A stretch of DNA of 64,000 bases from Cosmopolites sordidus (taxonomy: Eukaryota; Arthropoda; Insecta; Coleoptera; Curculionidae). The notes beneath the pieces were generated by a model. The model was given only the letters and a program-made list of their open reading frames with translations. It searched no databases and had not been told where the DNA came from. Shown here one piece after another: positions 42,786-53,734 of the stretch (position 1 is its first letter; each line of letters opens with the position of its first letter). The translations under genes were made by a program, and so were the position numbers. The stretch lies in the NCBI GenBank assembly GCA_031761425.1, contig JARFXV010000631.1, positions 1 to 64,000 of the forward strand, in the 5' to 3' direction.

Positions 42786-44560
42786 GGCCAACAGGACGGC
42801 CGACCTGGCCAGGGAGTTGACCAGGCCGACGAACATCCTGAGAAAAGCGCTGAAGGATCTAGCTGAGCAGAGGTGGAAGGACCGCCTCTCGCGGCTCGGC
42901 ACTGAAGGTGGCACACTATGGAGAGTCTACAGGGTACTCAAAAAAAACCAGAGTCGAAGATGCTGCATGGAGCCAACGGACTTGTATACGGTGACACCGA
43001 AAAGGTGGAAGCAATGGCTGATGCACTGGAAAGAGGGTGCATCATCAACGAACATGATGATGATGACGAAAACCACGAGAGGTTAGTCAGAAGAACGGTG
43101 AGAAACTTCCGAGAGAGGATATGACCCAGGCCGCTAACGTAGTTTGCAACTCCGAACGGGGTCAAGGGAATTATCCAGAAGATAAGACTCAAGAAAGCTC
43201 CAGGATGTGATGATATTATTAATCGCATGCTGAAAAAGCTACCTAGAAAATGGATTGCCGACATCACCGCCGTTGTCAACGCAGTCATTAGACTGCGGTA
43301 TTTCTCAGCCAGGGATACCGAAGCCAGGAAAGGACCAGAAGTTCGCGCGAAACTAGAGGCCGATTAGTTTATTACCATCGATAAGCAAGGTTGTAGAAAG
43401 AGTGATTCTAAAGAGATTAGAGAAGGTGCTCGTCGATAGCAGCATCGTTCCGCCTGAGCAATTCGGGTTTAGGAAAAATCACTCTGCGGAAGATCAGATG
43501 TTATGTGTTACAGAATACACAACAGAAGCCCTGGATAGAAGACACGGAGCGGCAATCGTCCTACTTGATGTCGAAAGAGCTTTCGACAGGGCATGGCATA
43601 ATGGGTTTATCTACAAGACAATTGAGATAGAAATCCCTGAGTGGATAACAGAACTCATTGACTCTTACCTAAGAGACAGAAGGTTCTCTGTGAAAATGGG
43701 TGTAGTCAAATCAGCGAGAAGATGGGTGGAGGCTGGAGTGCCGCAAGGATCGGTGCTAGCGCCCCACCTATACAACATATACACCTGTGATATTCCCAAG
43801 AGGAATAGCACAAGGTTAGCCCTGTATGCCGACGACGCCGCTATAATGGTAAGACATAAGCAGGCTGTCAGTTACGTCCAGGAAGACCTGGACGACCTGA
43901 TAGAATGGATGATAGCCTGGAAGATCAAGGTGAATATCACCAAGACACAGGGTACGCATATCTCGCAGAGAATGAGAGAACCCGGTCGCCAACTAGAAAT
44001 AGAAGACCAGCATGTAGCATGGCAGGATACAGTAAAGTATCTGGGCGCCATATTTGACAAGAAGATGACTTGGAGACAACACATCAAGAACGGACGGATA
44101 AAAGCCGTGATGATAACGAAGATGGCTTACCCGCTAATTTGCAGAAAAAGCAAATTAGACGTGAAGCTAAAACTACTAATAATACAATCATTAGTGAGAA
44201 TCGTTATGATGTTTGGGTCGATCGCGTGGGGTTACGCGGCAAAATCCTACATCAAAGGACTGGAAAGTTATGAGAACAAATTGGTGAGACAGGCTCTGGA
44301 TGCCCCATAGTACATCTCTAATGTGCAGATACAAAGAGAGATGATGTGTACTTCCTTCAGGCAGTGTATGCAAGAAAAGGCAGAGAAAACCTTTCTGAAG
44401 ATTACGGACTACCCAAATCAAGAACTGCAAAGGTTAACGGACTATCGTCCGGAAAACATCGCAGCTTTGGGTGGCAGAAGGCATATAAGACCGAAACTCC
44501 AACTTTTGGGGGTTCAACTGCTGTGGGAATGGGACCACCGATCCCATGTTTGAAAAAAAA
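42786..44560 (+). mobile_element. Jockey-clade LINE remnant with near-complete reverse transcriptase
   Basis: Linker residues ARELTRPTNILRKALKDLAE and RLGTEGGTLWRVYRVLKK (42800-42960) lead, after frame changes, to a long open frame at 43402-44310. It contains FGFRKNHSAEDQML, VLLDVERAFDRAWHNGFIYK, AGVPQGSVLAPHLYNIYTCD, LALYADDAAIMV (catalytic YADD intact) and a thumb with YLGAIFDKKMTWRQHI. The frame ends with TAG at 44308. A tail in another frame continues to about 44560. The 5' part (ORF1 and endonuclease) is absent. Confidence 0.9.
43402..44310 (+). pseudogene. Reverse transcriptase fragment of the Jockey-like LINE
   Basis: 302 codons without interruption, with the RT palm blocks A (VERAFDRAWH), B (PQGSVLAP) and C (YADD) and the LG.xxD thumb all present. 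The first fingers block lies in another frame upstream (SRETRGRLVYYHR region), so the polyprotein is broken although the catalytic core is intact. Confidence 0.88.
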
Positions 44561-46930
44561 AGAGGTTAGTGAGGTGAAGTTAAAGTGCTTTGTCTTTCAG
44601 AAAGTGTCTTTCCTTTAAAGTAAAGAGGTAAGTGATGCAATATAAAGCTGAAAAACCGTCAGTGTAATCAGCAAATGAGATAAATCAAATAATATCTTAA
44701 GAAACACTCCCTCTGGTACTTGCCCCCCAGAGAGGAGTGGTGCGAAGCGCTTGACCCACCCCGTCCGGCGGCCAAGCTGCGGAAACACCAACGAAGAGAA
44801 GATAACGTTTTTTTAAGTGGCAAATTGCTACGGAAACTTTATCCTATCTACCTGCAGTGAAGTTTCGGGATTATTTTAGTAAATAATCTCGAGTGGATGG
44901 AGGGCGCGAAACGCGAAATTAGGACCGGTGACTTTCTTGATCTTAAACGGCGAAATGGGGTGGAATTGATGCCGTCGTATATAAGAAGAGCTTCATTCTG
45001 GAGAATTTTTCTGAATTCTTTGATTAGTTACTCTTGAGGGCGAATCTGAGGTGGCCGAATATGGCTGAGCACGGGAAGCCAGTATTATAATTTGTTTTAA
45101 CTGTTACAAAAGGTACTTTTTGTTAAACGTTGTTATTAAATACCTTTATTAAGTCAACATTCTTAAGGAAAGGAGCGATCAAATTTATGTCATAATATCG
45201 ACAAAAAATTTATAAACAACATTCTGATATCTAATAATTAATTTTATACTAATTAACCGTTTAGAGACATTTGTAATGTCATAATGAATATCCATGATGT
45301 TTACATTTTGGAGCTTAAAACAGACTTAATAATTATAAAAAACAAAATTTACATGCCTACCTACAAAATTATAAACAGAAAATGATCAGATTTAATTACG
45401 TAAACTAAAAAATATTATTTCACGAATTTTAAATGAAAAATAATTTAAATGATAAAATAATTATTACAATCCTTAGGTTTCGCTATCTTCGGGGTGCTCT
45501 TGGAGTCTAATTATTGATCTTCTTAGAACACTGGCCAGCTTTAGTATGTGGCGGGGAACGTTGATGATCAACTTTTTTCGTCTTAGACATATACTGAAAA
45601 CAGGTAAGAAATTGTGTAGATATCACAATTATTGTAAAAATAGTTCCCTATTAGTTTTTCGACAAATGGCTGATTAATTAGTCTGTCTAATTCTTCTGGA
45701 TGTTGATCCGATTTATGCTGAGCTGTATTTTTTAATTTCTTCAATAAATCTTCATTATTGTTTTGGTTAAGTCTTAGAGGTTTCTAACTTAGGATGTGTA
45801 TATTCTCGGAGTAATACTAGATATATGCATCATATAAATCATTTATCATGAACTCTTGTGTTTCCTATGAAGGGGTTATTACAATATGGCAAAATTTTAG
45901 ATTTTTTGTCTAAGAAAATAACCAAAACTATTTCGAGGATTGGTTGTATTCAATACAGTAACTTTTAAATCAGTTAAATTCGTATCGGCTTTTGCAAGGT
46001 ACATAAAAAGGATGCTGCTACAGGAGTTGGATTAAATAATAATGATATCAAATAATTTCTGTATTTTACTGCTTTACTTGATACAGAACATTTGGCATGT
46101 TTAACCCGGCGCCAGTCGAACTCCTTCACAGCTGGTCGCACGAGAGCATTTCCTTCACACTTCACAATTTTTAGGCAATATTTGTATTTTTAAGTTACAT
46201 TATATTAGTTTAATTCATATTGTATAAAGGTACATTGCAATCAGATTCTTGATGAGTTTAATACAAAACCTGATCAAGTAAATTCGCAATGCTCGTTGCA
46301 AATTGGAATTTTGCAGATTTTGCAATTTTTTTTGGTTCTCTATTTTTCCTTCGCGGGCATAATCCGCAAAAACCTTCTGTTGAACCTTCCCTTCGCTGTT
46401 TTGACTCAGTTTTGTTGCTGTTACCCATTCCTTCTGGAAACCGATTAGGTTACTCTTTACTGTAATTTTCTTCATATTTATGAATTCTGGTGATATTTCC
46501 CTTCTACTTTTTCTCAGGTTGCCAACTATTATTGTCCTCATTTCTAGTAATTTGTTTGCTAACGGAATTTACTTAAAATAATTATTGGTAGTGATATTAC
46601 GGCCAGTATTAGCATTTGGTTCAACTAGGTGTAACAAAACGTTACTCCTCCTTCAGCCAGGTGTTTTAGTTAACCCTGAGGCTCTTACTAATTTTCAATA
46701 AAATTTTCCATGAAGGGGCACTTTTTATATTTTGGGACCTCTAGCTGAATTTAAGATTTCGGCTATCATTAAAGTTATAGACAGACAAGAAGGAGAGTCA
46801 ATCAATTATTAGAAGTCTTGGCGAACTTCTTGAGGTTAATTAGAAGAGATATAGAAAATAGTAAGAAAAGCTAGAGTTTTCTAATTTTAATATTTATCTC
46901 CATCGAAAAAGATGGAGATTTTTGACCAAA
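44561..46930. other. Unannotated region, no gene recognised
   Basis: 44700-45110 is GC-richer and includes a TATA-like GTATATAAG at 44977, which could be part of an LTR or a promoter fragment; no partner LTR was seen. Two minus-strand open frames (46165-45974 and 46541-46215) show protein-like composition but no recognised family. Confidence 0.35.
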
Positions 46931-47003
46931 TGGCGGTCCGACCGATCGTTAAAGTGACCAATCGTCCACATTCGGTTTTCAATGAGGCTTGAGCATCTTT
47001 TAT

Positions 47004-48143
47004 TTACAGTCGGAGCGGCCTTACGCAAGCCGGAAATTGAAGTTCGATTTCCTTCTGCTCACCGCCCGTACACAAAATTTGGAGATTTTTATTTAGGCTT
47101 AATTTACCCGGGAGATCCGGGTAAATTTTCCGGACAAACGAGTTTGGACTTAGAGAAGCTTGGAAGACAAACTTTTCATAAGTTTTAGAAAATAATTCAG
47201 AAACCGTAGGGACTCCGGTTTCTCTATGAATTTGGTTATTCCGAACAAACCATGGAACGTTTAGTGCTGAACGCAAGGTTTTGTTCTGGAGGATTTGTGG
47301 TCTGTGCACCGCATAGGGTGACAGAAAGCGAAAATACACTATTAGACCGTATAAATATACAAATCTAATTAGGGTTGTATAAATATACATTTTGGTGCGG
47401 GGTAGCAACTTGCTCGACCTAGAAATTAAGGGGTCCACGAGGTTCATGACACCGTACCCCTTACTTAAAGTAAGTTGGATTGGACTAGACCACTGAAGTG
47501 AGTGGTCAAAATGAAGGCCAAGATAGGTTGCTTTTTGCAACCAAGGAATTGGCACTTTGTCAACCAGCAGTATGACCGCGCACTTTGTGCGTTTTCTGGT
47601 GAAAATGATCACCTGGGTCTTTTTAGGATTGACCTGCAGGCGCCAGAATTTAAGCAATTTAATAGCAACATTAAGTTGCTTTTGAAGTCAGTTATGAATA
47701 GTCGACATGGAAGGTGATGTGACGAAATAAGCAGTGTCGTCTGCGAAAAATGCAGAACTAACGTCACTATTACAGGGAATTTTGGCTATGTACAAATTGT
47801 ACAAAGCCGGGGACAGGGGTGAACCTTGCGGGACGCCCGACTCTATGGGTTTTCTCGTTGAAAGGGACCAATTTATCTTTACCTGAAAGGATCTGCCAGT
47901 CTGGAAAGAGCGGATAAGTATGGTAAGGTTTTTTGGAAGACCTAGTTCCATGGCCTTATAAATAAGACCACGGTGCCATACTTTGTCAAAGCCTTTGGAA
48001 ATATTAGGAAACACAGCGCCAACGCATTTTGTTAATCGAAAAGCCTGTTTGATTTCACCAGCAAGCCTAGCGCATTGCTGCAGGGGCGGTCCTTTCCCTT
48101 GCTGCAGGGACATGTCCCTTTCGGAACCCGAATTGCTCGTCAT
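47004..48143 (-). pseudogene. Reverse transcriptase of the Jockey LINE, broken
   Basis: Two consecutive open frames, 48143-47688 and 47657-47004, cover palm blocks A, B and C (FADD) and then thumb and C-terminal tail. They are separated by a stop near 47685. The N-terminal fingers are partly in another frame. Confidence 0.88.
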
Positions 48144-48298
48144 TTAATGCGGAAAGAATGACTTTTTAGGCTATCTTTGAAAGGATGTTTAGGAGGCTAA
48201 TGGGCCTGAAATGCTAATTGCGCCTCTCTTCTTTGGAATCACCGCTAAATTAGCGTACTTCCAAGCGGCTGGGAAGTATTGCAAACGCAGAATGGAGT

Positions 48299-49756
48299 TC
48301 ACGATGTTTTTGATCTCTGGGATTTGCTTCCTTTGAAGTCTTCGGAGCTGTCGGAGCATTTGTGGGGGGCAAAACTTGAAATTATAGCCAGAACTGACTT
48401 TGAAGAAACGAGGTAATCCTGCAGATAGGTAAGATCAGGCGTATTTGTCAATCGTGCATTCGCACGTTTGACTGTCCGTTCTTCCTTCTGCGCCTCGGTC
48501 AGCCTCGGACTGGTCATTTGGAATCTGAACGACTCCGCCGGCATTTCAGCTTTTTCCAAATCGAAGATGGTAATAGAACCACCATCATCCGACTTTAAGG
48601 GGAGAAAGTCTCGTTGGGACTTCCCCACCAAGGATCTTGTCAGACGCCAAGAAGAGGGGGCTTTGCACTTGCGTGCAGTATGGCCAAATTGCTGACAGTT
48701 GAAACACTGCCCAACTTGGCCAGATAGTCTCTGTACCTGAACCCTTATGGTTTGGTGCATGAAAAGTCTTGTGTTGGTTAGGCCCTTTTTCTCTTTGGGT
48801 ACGGTTATTTGGACTATGGCAATGGGTCCACTCTTTTGGGATTTCCAATATTCGACGTTGGTAGGGTGGTAACTCAAATTCTTTAGTCTTGCTTTGATGT
48901 CCTTGAAACTGATGTACTCAAGGACACCACGGAAAATAACGCGGAGATTGCGTTCTTCGGGAGTGATGAATGATTGATATGCATAATTCCTATCCCGAGG
49001 AAACAGGTAAAATCCCTGTATTCCTTCTGCCCTTTGAGTTTTTTTTTAATTTAGTTTAAGTCACGTTAACGCTCAAAGGCGTTATTTAGTGACTTACCAA
49101 CATCGATAAACACAAACAAATACGCACACAAACATCCACTCCCGCACCAGGATTTGAACCCGGGACCATTGGATTGCCAGGCGGGCGACTAACCCACCAA
49201 ACCACCGCGGTCGACCCTTTGAGTTTAACTAAAACTCCATTAGGCTTGGTGGTCGTGACACCGAAATCGATGCCATGCTGTTCACAGCCTGACCACCTCT
49301 TGGAATGCCGCCTTGTTGCGCAAAACAACTGGATTTGTACGCGGCCTGGACAGAATTTCCGATGGAGGATGTCGGTTTCTGGCTGGCCGCTTTTGGGGCT
49401 TGAGAGGGCGAAGTTTGGGTCGAAGACCCGGATGCCCTATCAGACGGGGAACCCACCGCCGATTTTGGTGACAAAACTGGAAAGTTCAGGTCATTAACCA
49501 GCAGCGGTGAGGATCTCCGTCTGCGTTTATGCACGCTACGGAAATTCTCTAAATCGGAAACCGAACAGGAGTGGTCTCCGACAGTTTCTTGGGGTTTTGG
49601 ATGTATACTTACCGCCTGGGGTTCCAGGCCGTCTTCACTGCCCGATTCTTCGTCTTTCCATTGCTGGACTGCCAACATTCTTTTCTTTTCTTCTTCCTCT
49701 TCTGTTTCTTGGACGTTTCTTGACCGCGACCCTTGACCCTTTGAGACGTCCTTCAT
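48299..49756 (-). pseudogene. ORF1 (gag-like) of the Jockey LINE, split by a SINE
   Basis: The N-terminal half is open from 49756 to 49229 and ends in the flanking target duplication of the SINE. The C-terminal half (48877-48299) carries the C-x2-C-x4-H-x4-C knuckle at about 48703 and a frame change around 48850. Without the SINE the two halves would be near-continuous. Confidence 0.82.
49030..49226 (-). mobile_element. tRNA-derived SINE nested in LINE ORF1, 12-bp target duplication
   Basis: CCCTTTGAGTTT occurs at 49030-49041 and again at 49215-49226 as an exact target duplication. Between them, on the minus strand, lie an A-box-like TGGTTTGGTGGGTTAGT (49204 downward) and a B box GGTTCAAATCC (49160-49150), then about 100 bp of tail with GGATGTTTGTGTG, ending next to a T-run on the plus strand (an A-rich 3' end). 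The body is 173 bp. It inserted after the LINE did. Confidence 0.92.
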
Positions 49757-49800
49757 TTCCTCTTCTTCGGGGCCTTTTTGGCCTCTTCTTTCTCTGTTCG

Positions 49801-50340
49801 CAAGGCTGCGTTACTAATGAAATATGTAAAAATCATGAACCGTGAATCAAGCAAGTTATTATTAATAATTTAAAAAATTAAATTATTAATAAAAAAAATT
49901 AAATGCAATAGGTCCTTTATCCCGGTTCATGGTATTGTTACCGTTTGTTTTTTGAATGCTTTTGAGAATTTGAATGTTAATGAGAAATATGTTCGAGTTT
50001 GGCGTCATCTATATAATTTAGTTGATTTGCTTTATCGGACTCCTTGTTCTCATATTTGTGATTTGATTTGACACATGATATATTTAGTGCAAATTTTCAC
50101 ACTGTTTGAAATAATTGACTTATGTTGAGGAGTTTTCATCTCCGACAAGAGGCGTTACACTACCTGATAGGGGAAGTTCTTGTAGATTGCACAACAGGTG
50201 TGAATACGGTTTTGAAAAATAAATATCTGGGAATCAATAATAGCATATGTCTCTATGCTATAGGGCTATTCCGAAAATTTCTGGCTCTTCAAATCACGGA
50301 AACCATCAGGAGTAATTCTTGAAATGCAAAGATTGAAAGT
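49801..50340. other. AT-rich spacer with a loose hairpin
   Basis: CATGAACCG (49834) and CGGTTCATG (49923) enclose an internal AT palindrome around TTATTAATAATTT; it may be a small MITE. No gene recognised. Confidence 0.4.
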
Positions 50341-50359
50341 AGATATTTTATCCTCTTCG

Positions 50360-50575
50360 AAGTTAGATGACCGAAACTATTATTTCAGTTGGTATTTTGA
50401 ATATAAGAGGCGTGTATAACACGCATCATAAAAAATGTCAAAGTCGCTCAAAAATCAAAGTCACGTTGGCTGTTTTCTTTGACTATCGTAGTGTAGTTAA
50501 CAAACATTATTTGGGTGTTATAAGGCGTTTGGGAGAGAATGTTCGCCGGGAAAAGTTAAATTTGAGCCCATAAAA
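50360..50575 (+). mobile_element. mariner-like transposase fragment
   Basis: One plus-strand open frame includes SRSKIKVTLAVFFDYRSVVN and KHYLGVIRRLGENVRREKLN. This is the mariner central block (IKVMLTVFFD...VNKEYYLxVMRRLREAIRRKRP) with the segment between FFDYR and VNK deleted. The catalytic Asp (FFD) is present but the flanking DNA-binding and last DDE blocks are missing. Confidence 0.75.
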
Positions 50576-50874
50576 TACAATTTATTACTTATACATACAA
50601 GGATTCTTGAATATTTTTGACCAATATTTCCATCTAAAGAGTTTGGATAATTTCATCGGAAAATCCAATACCCACATCAAAAACATTCCACGTATCCACC
50701 TAGGAGTCACAAAAATGGTGTTTTGCTTTCAATCAACAATATCCTTTTGCTACAGGAGTTTTTAATAATTTTTGCAAAAATTACATTACAAAAAATGTCT
50801 GAAACAACTCAATCTACATATAATTAGAACCTTTTAGCATATTCACGAATATTTAGCCAATTCGTTTTAATCAC

Positions 50875-51041
<167 letters not shown>

Positions 51042-51048
51042 CGTATAA

Positions 51049-51640
51049 GTAGCGTAACGAAGCCTTGGAGAGAAATATTACAGAAATATTTCACCCTTAC
51101 TCCACGTGATGCCACCGATCGCCTTCGCCCAACTGTCCACCATGCGACGTCACGTGTCTTTTGGGACCGGTTTCTAGCCTTTCAGCAGTCATCAACCCAG
51201 CTCCAGACGATCGCAAGGAAAGCAGTTGGGAGAGCAGTTGGATCGGGGCCAGGCCAGGTCAACTGACCATTTTAATGACGGGTCGTGATCGCACACAACT
51301 CACGCCATCATACGGCGAATGCTCGTAGCAGTCAGGACCGCTCGTAACATTCTGCCTGGAACCTCAGGTATAGTTCCAGGTATTCCCACAAGGTAGCGTA
51401 ACGAAGCCGTGGAGGGAAATATTGCAGAAATATTTCACCCTTACTCCACGTGATGCCACCGATCGCCTTCGCCCAACTGTCCACCATGCGACGTCACGTG
51501 TCTCGCGAGACCGGCTTCTAACCTTTCAGTCATCATCATCCGAGCTCCAGACGTCATTAAAATGGCCAGTTGACCTGGCCTGGCCCCGATCCTCTCTCCC
51601 AACTGCTTTCCTTGCGTTCGTCTGGAGCTTTACTGCAAAG
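51049..51640. repeat. Duplicated block with an inverted core segment
   Basis: A block beginning GTAGCGTAACGAAGCC occurs at 51049 and again at 51393, nearly identical for about 150 bp up to AGCTCCAGACG (51199-51209 and 51543-51553). The next about 65-71 bp is present in both copies but in opposite orientation: 51210-51280 in copy 1 reads ATCGCAAGGAAAGCAGTTGG to TTTTAATGACG, and 51554-51618 in copy 2 reads TCATTAAAATGG to CTTTCCTTGCGTT. In copy 2 the core is followed by CGTCTGGAGCT (51619-51629), the exact inverse of the AGCTCCAGACG before it. Copy 1 lacks that right-hand partner. No convincing protein is encoded. Confidence 0.9.
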
Positions 51641-52145
51641 GAAGCAACTCTTCAGAAATGCAATCACCTTTATAATTGTACCGCCATCTATCGGAAAAGT
51701 ATCTGACTTTTCCCTCTATCCTCGTACACTTCGAAGGTGTAACAGCTCTTCAAGAAAGAACAGATAAGCATTTAGTTCTTTTAGTAGCGTAGTACTTAGT
51801 GCTGTTTGCTTAGTTGCCAGTAGGTAGGAAAAACTTAGTGTACTATATCTGTCCTTTCTAGCTCTCCGTTGAGATAAACAGTCGAATGTTAAAAAAATTG
51901 CGTTTCCAGCAAGTTCCCTCTTAAAAAGCCAAAGGCGTAAATTCTGGAAAAATACAGGAGCCGCTTGCTGATTTGGGTTTTGTTAACATCAACAAAGGGC
52001 AAGAAAAGGATATGGTATTAACATCTAATAAGAAATTTTATCAGGTCAACCTAACGCTGAGATAGGTGTTCTGCAGATGAAACCAAATGGCTTTCATATA
52101 CAGTAGGGTGAATTCTTAAGGATTACTCCTATTAAATTCTTGTCT

Positions 52146-52148
<3 letters not shown>

Positions 52149-52237
<89 letters not shown>
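52149..52237. repeat. TA dinucleotide microsatellite, about 88 bp
   Basis: Pure TA run bordering the left arm of the foldback element. Confidence 0.97.
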
Positions 52238-52240
<3 letters not shown>

Positions 52241-52242
52241 GC

Positions 52243-52456
52243 TATGCTAGACTATTAGTCCGGGAGTACATTCGATCGTTTGTGTCCCGTTTGTTGGGAA
52301 CGTGCAGACGGGAAGACGCAGACGTGCAGACGCAGAACGTGCAGTCTTCAGACAAACATTGAGAATGCCAAGTGTGACCTTGGCGAAACGTCTGCACGTT
52401 CCCAACAAACAGGACACAAACGATCAGATGTACTCCCGGACTAATAGTCTAGCGTA
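52243..52456. mobile_element. Foldback element with 68-bp inverted arms
   Basis: The left arm 52243-52310 (starts TATGCTAGACTATTAGTCCG, ends GTGCAGACG) and the right arm 52389-52456 (starts CGTCTGCACGTTCCC, ends CTAATAGTCTAGCGTA) are inverse copies with only a few mismatches. The 78-bp loop has short repeats of ACGCAGACGTGCAG type next to the left arm. Both sides run into TA microsatellites. No coding potential; foldback or MITE-like. Confidence 0.9.
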
Positions 52457-52488
52457 TTCTTCCATCCGCGAAACACTACGAATTAACA

Positions 52489-52493
<5 letters not shown>

Positions 52494-52558
<65 letters not shown>
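52494..52558. repeat. TA dinucleotide microsatellite, about 62 bp
   Basis: TA run to the right of the foldback element, with ATG at each end. Confidence 0.96.
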
Positions 52559-52561
<3 letters not shown>

Positions 52562-53250
52562 CGCTACTTTAATTTTCTTATAATAATAATTTAGTTCTCA
52601 CCTCCAGCCTATGAAAAAAGGTTGTCTTTGTATAGTGAAAAATTTGAAGAAGGGTTTACTTCCAGCTGTTTATACCTTTTTGTTAAGTTAATATCACGTG
52701 TTTTTTAGAATAGTGTATTACTTACTGTTAAATATCTGTAATTTTTTATAATTACAGAAAAAATATAAAAGGGCAGATTTAATTCATGCAATCGCGGTTG
52801 TATGTCGCAAGTGTAGTAAAGGGGAGACTGACTTTGAAAGTAAGCCACGTTGAGGCTGATATTTGTTATGACAGATTCTGAAACCCAACAAACAGAACCT
52901 CAAACATTTGACAGTCAATATCCCTTCCTGAGAGTACCAATTGTTTTAATGAAAATTCAAGCTTAGCATCGTATGAAGAGATGCTTCAAAATGCTTATGA
53001 TGAATGATTCATTCGTTGAATTATGAATGATGAAATACCTGTATAACATTTCTAATTTTCACTAATTCTGAAAAACAGAACCAATGGTGGAATCAAAACC
53101 TATGGTCAAATGGGATGATGTGTGTAATTTTATGGCATAATCCAGTTTGAGATGGTTCAAAACAGTCAACCCATAGTCGCGAACATCTCTTGTAATCTTT
53201 TGTGTGTAACTCAATAGATCATAGTGGTCAGCCCCAATGCTATATTTTCA
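52559..53250. other. Spacer, no gene recognised
   Basis: Mixed AT-rich sequence between the foldback and the hAT element; no identifiable feature. Confidence 0.4.
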
Positions 53251-53546
53251 TTATATACCACGGGCGGAGCCAGGGGGGGGGGGGGGTTATGGCCAAATAT
53301 TATCTAATATTATACCGAAAAAATACGAGGAGTGAAGAGAGTTAAATTATTACATTTGAATTGAATATATATCCAAACTAGTGGACGTTGCGCACAGTAA
53401 CGCCATCTCTTGTCGAGTAGTCGAACTATTTTGTATCGTATGGAAACTTTGCGTTGTTTCTCGATTATTCGCCACGCCACTCGGTCGGAATGAGCTGAGC
53501 TTTGTGGAAGTTTGTGGTAGTTTCTGGACGGCTACTACTGGGCTGC

Positions 53547-53580
53547 TATATAAGCGGCGCGTGACCGCGCTTACGGCAGT
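53547..53580 (+). promoter_or_regulatory. Predicted core promoter of the hAT transposase
   Basis: TATATAAG at 53547-53554 is followed 31 bases from its first T by an initiator-like GGCAGT with A at 53578. Spacing is typical for a TATA/Inr promoter. The first usable ATG of the transposase is at 53735. Confidence 0.55.
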
Positions 53581-53734
53581 ATTGTTCCATGCAAACTCGA
53601 AGCGAATATAAGTGAAAAGTGGTGAACGAATAGTGAAGAGAATTAAGTGTACCATGTAAGTGAGTAATTTTAGTGCAGTGTTATTCGGTGACCTTGTTAA
53701 GGATAGATACGTGAATCATTATTACTGTCGAAAA

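Larger units (their letters stand above)
46940..49800 (-). mobile_element. Jockey-clade LINE, endonuclease deleted, interrupted by a SINE
   Basis: Read from 49756 downward: ORF1 with a Glu-rich start (QETEEEEEKKRML), a basic Ser-rich middle (VHKRRRRSSPLLVNDLNFPV), a SINE insertion, then the PRE_C2HC-type region and a gag knuckle CFNCQQFGHTARKC (48700). ORF1 passes within about 150 bp into the first RT block (VNSILRLQYFPAAWKYANLA, IPKKRG), so the apurinic endonuclease has been lost. The RT continues with PNISKGFDKVWHRGLIYKAM, ESGVPQGSPLSPALYNLYIA, SSAFFADDTAYFV, a stop, then FWRLQVNPKKTQVIIFTRKR and YLGLHFDHSLQW to about 47004. Stops and frame changes make it inactive. Confidence 0.9.

Noticed and set aside
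44700..45110. Possible LTR with a TATA-like GTATATAAG
   Set aside because: No second LTR, primer-binding site or gag-pol was found nearby.
49140..49210. Possible tRNA gene on the minus strand
   Set aside because: The B box is good, but the segment is the head of the SINE nested in LINE ORF1.
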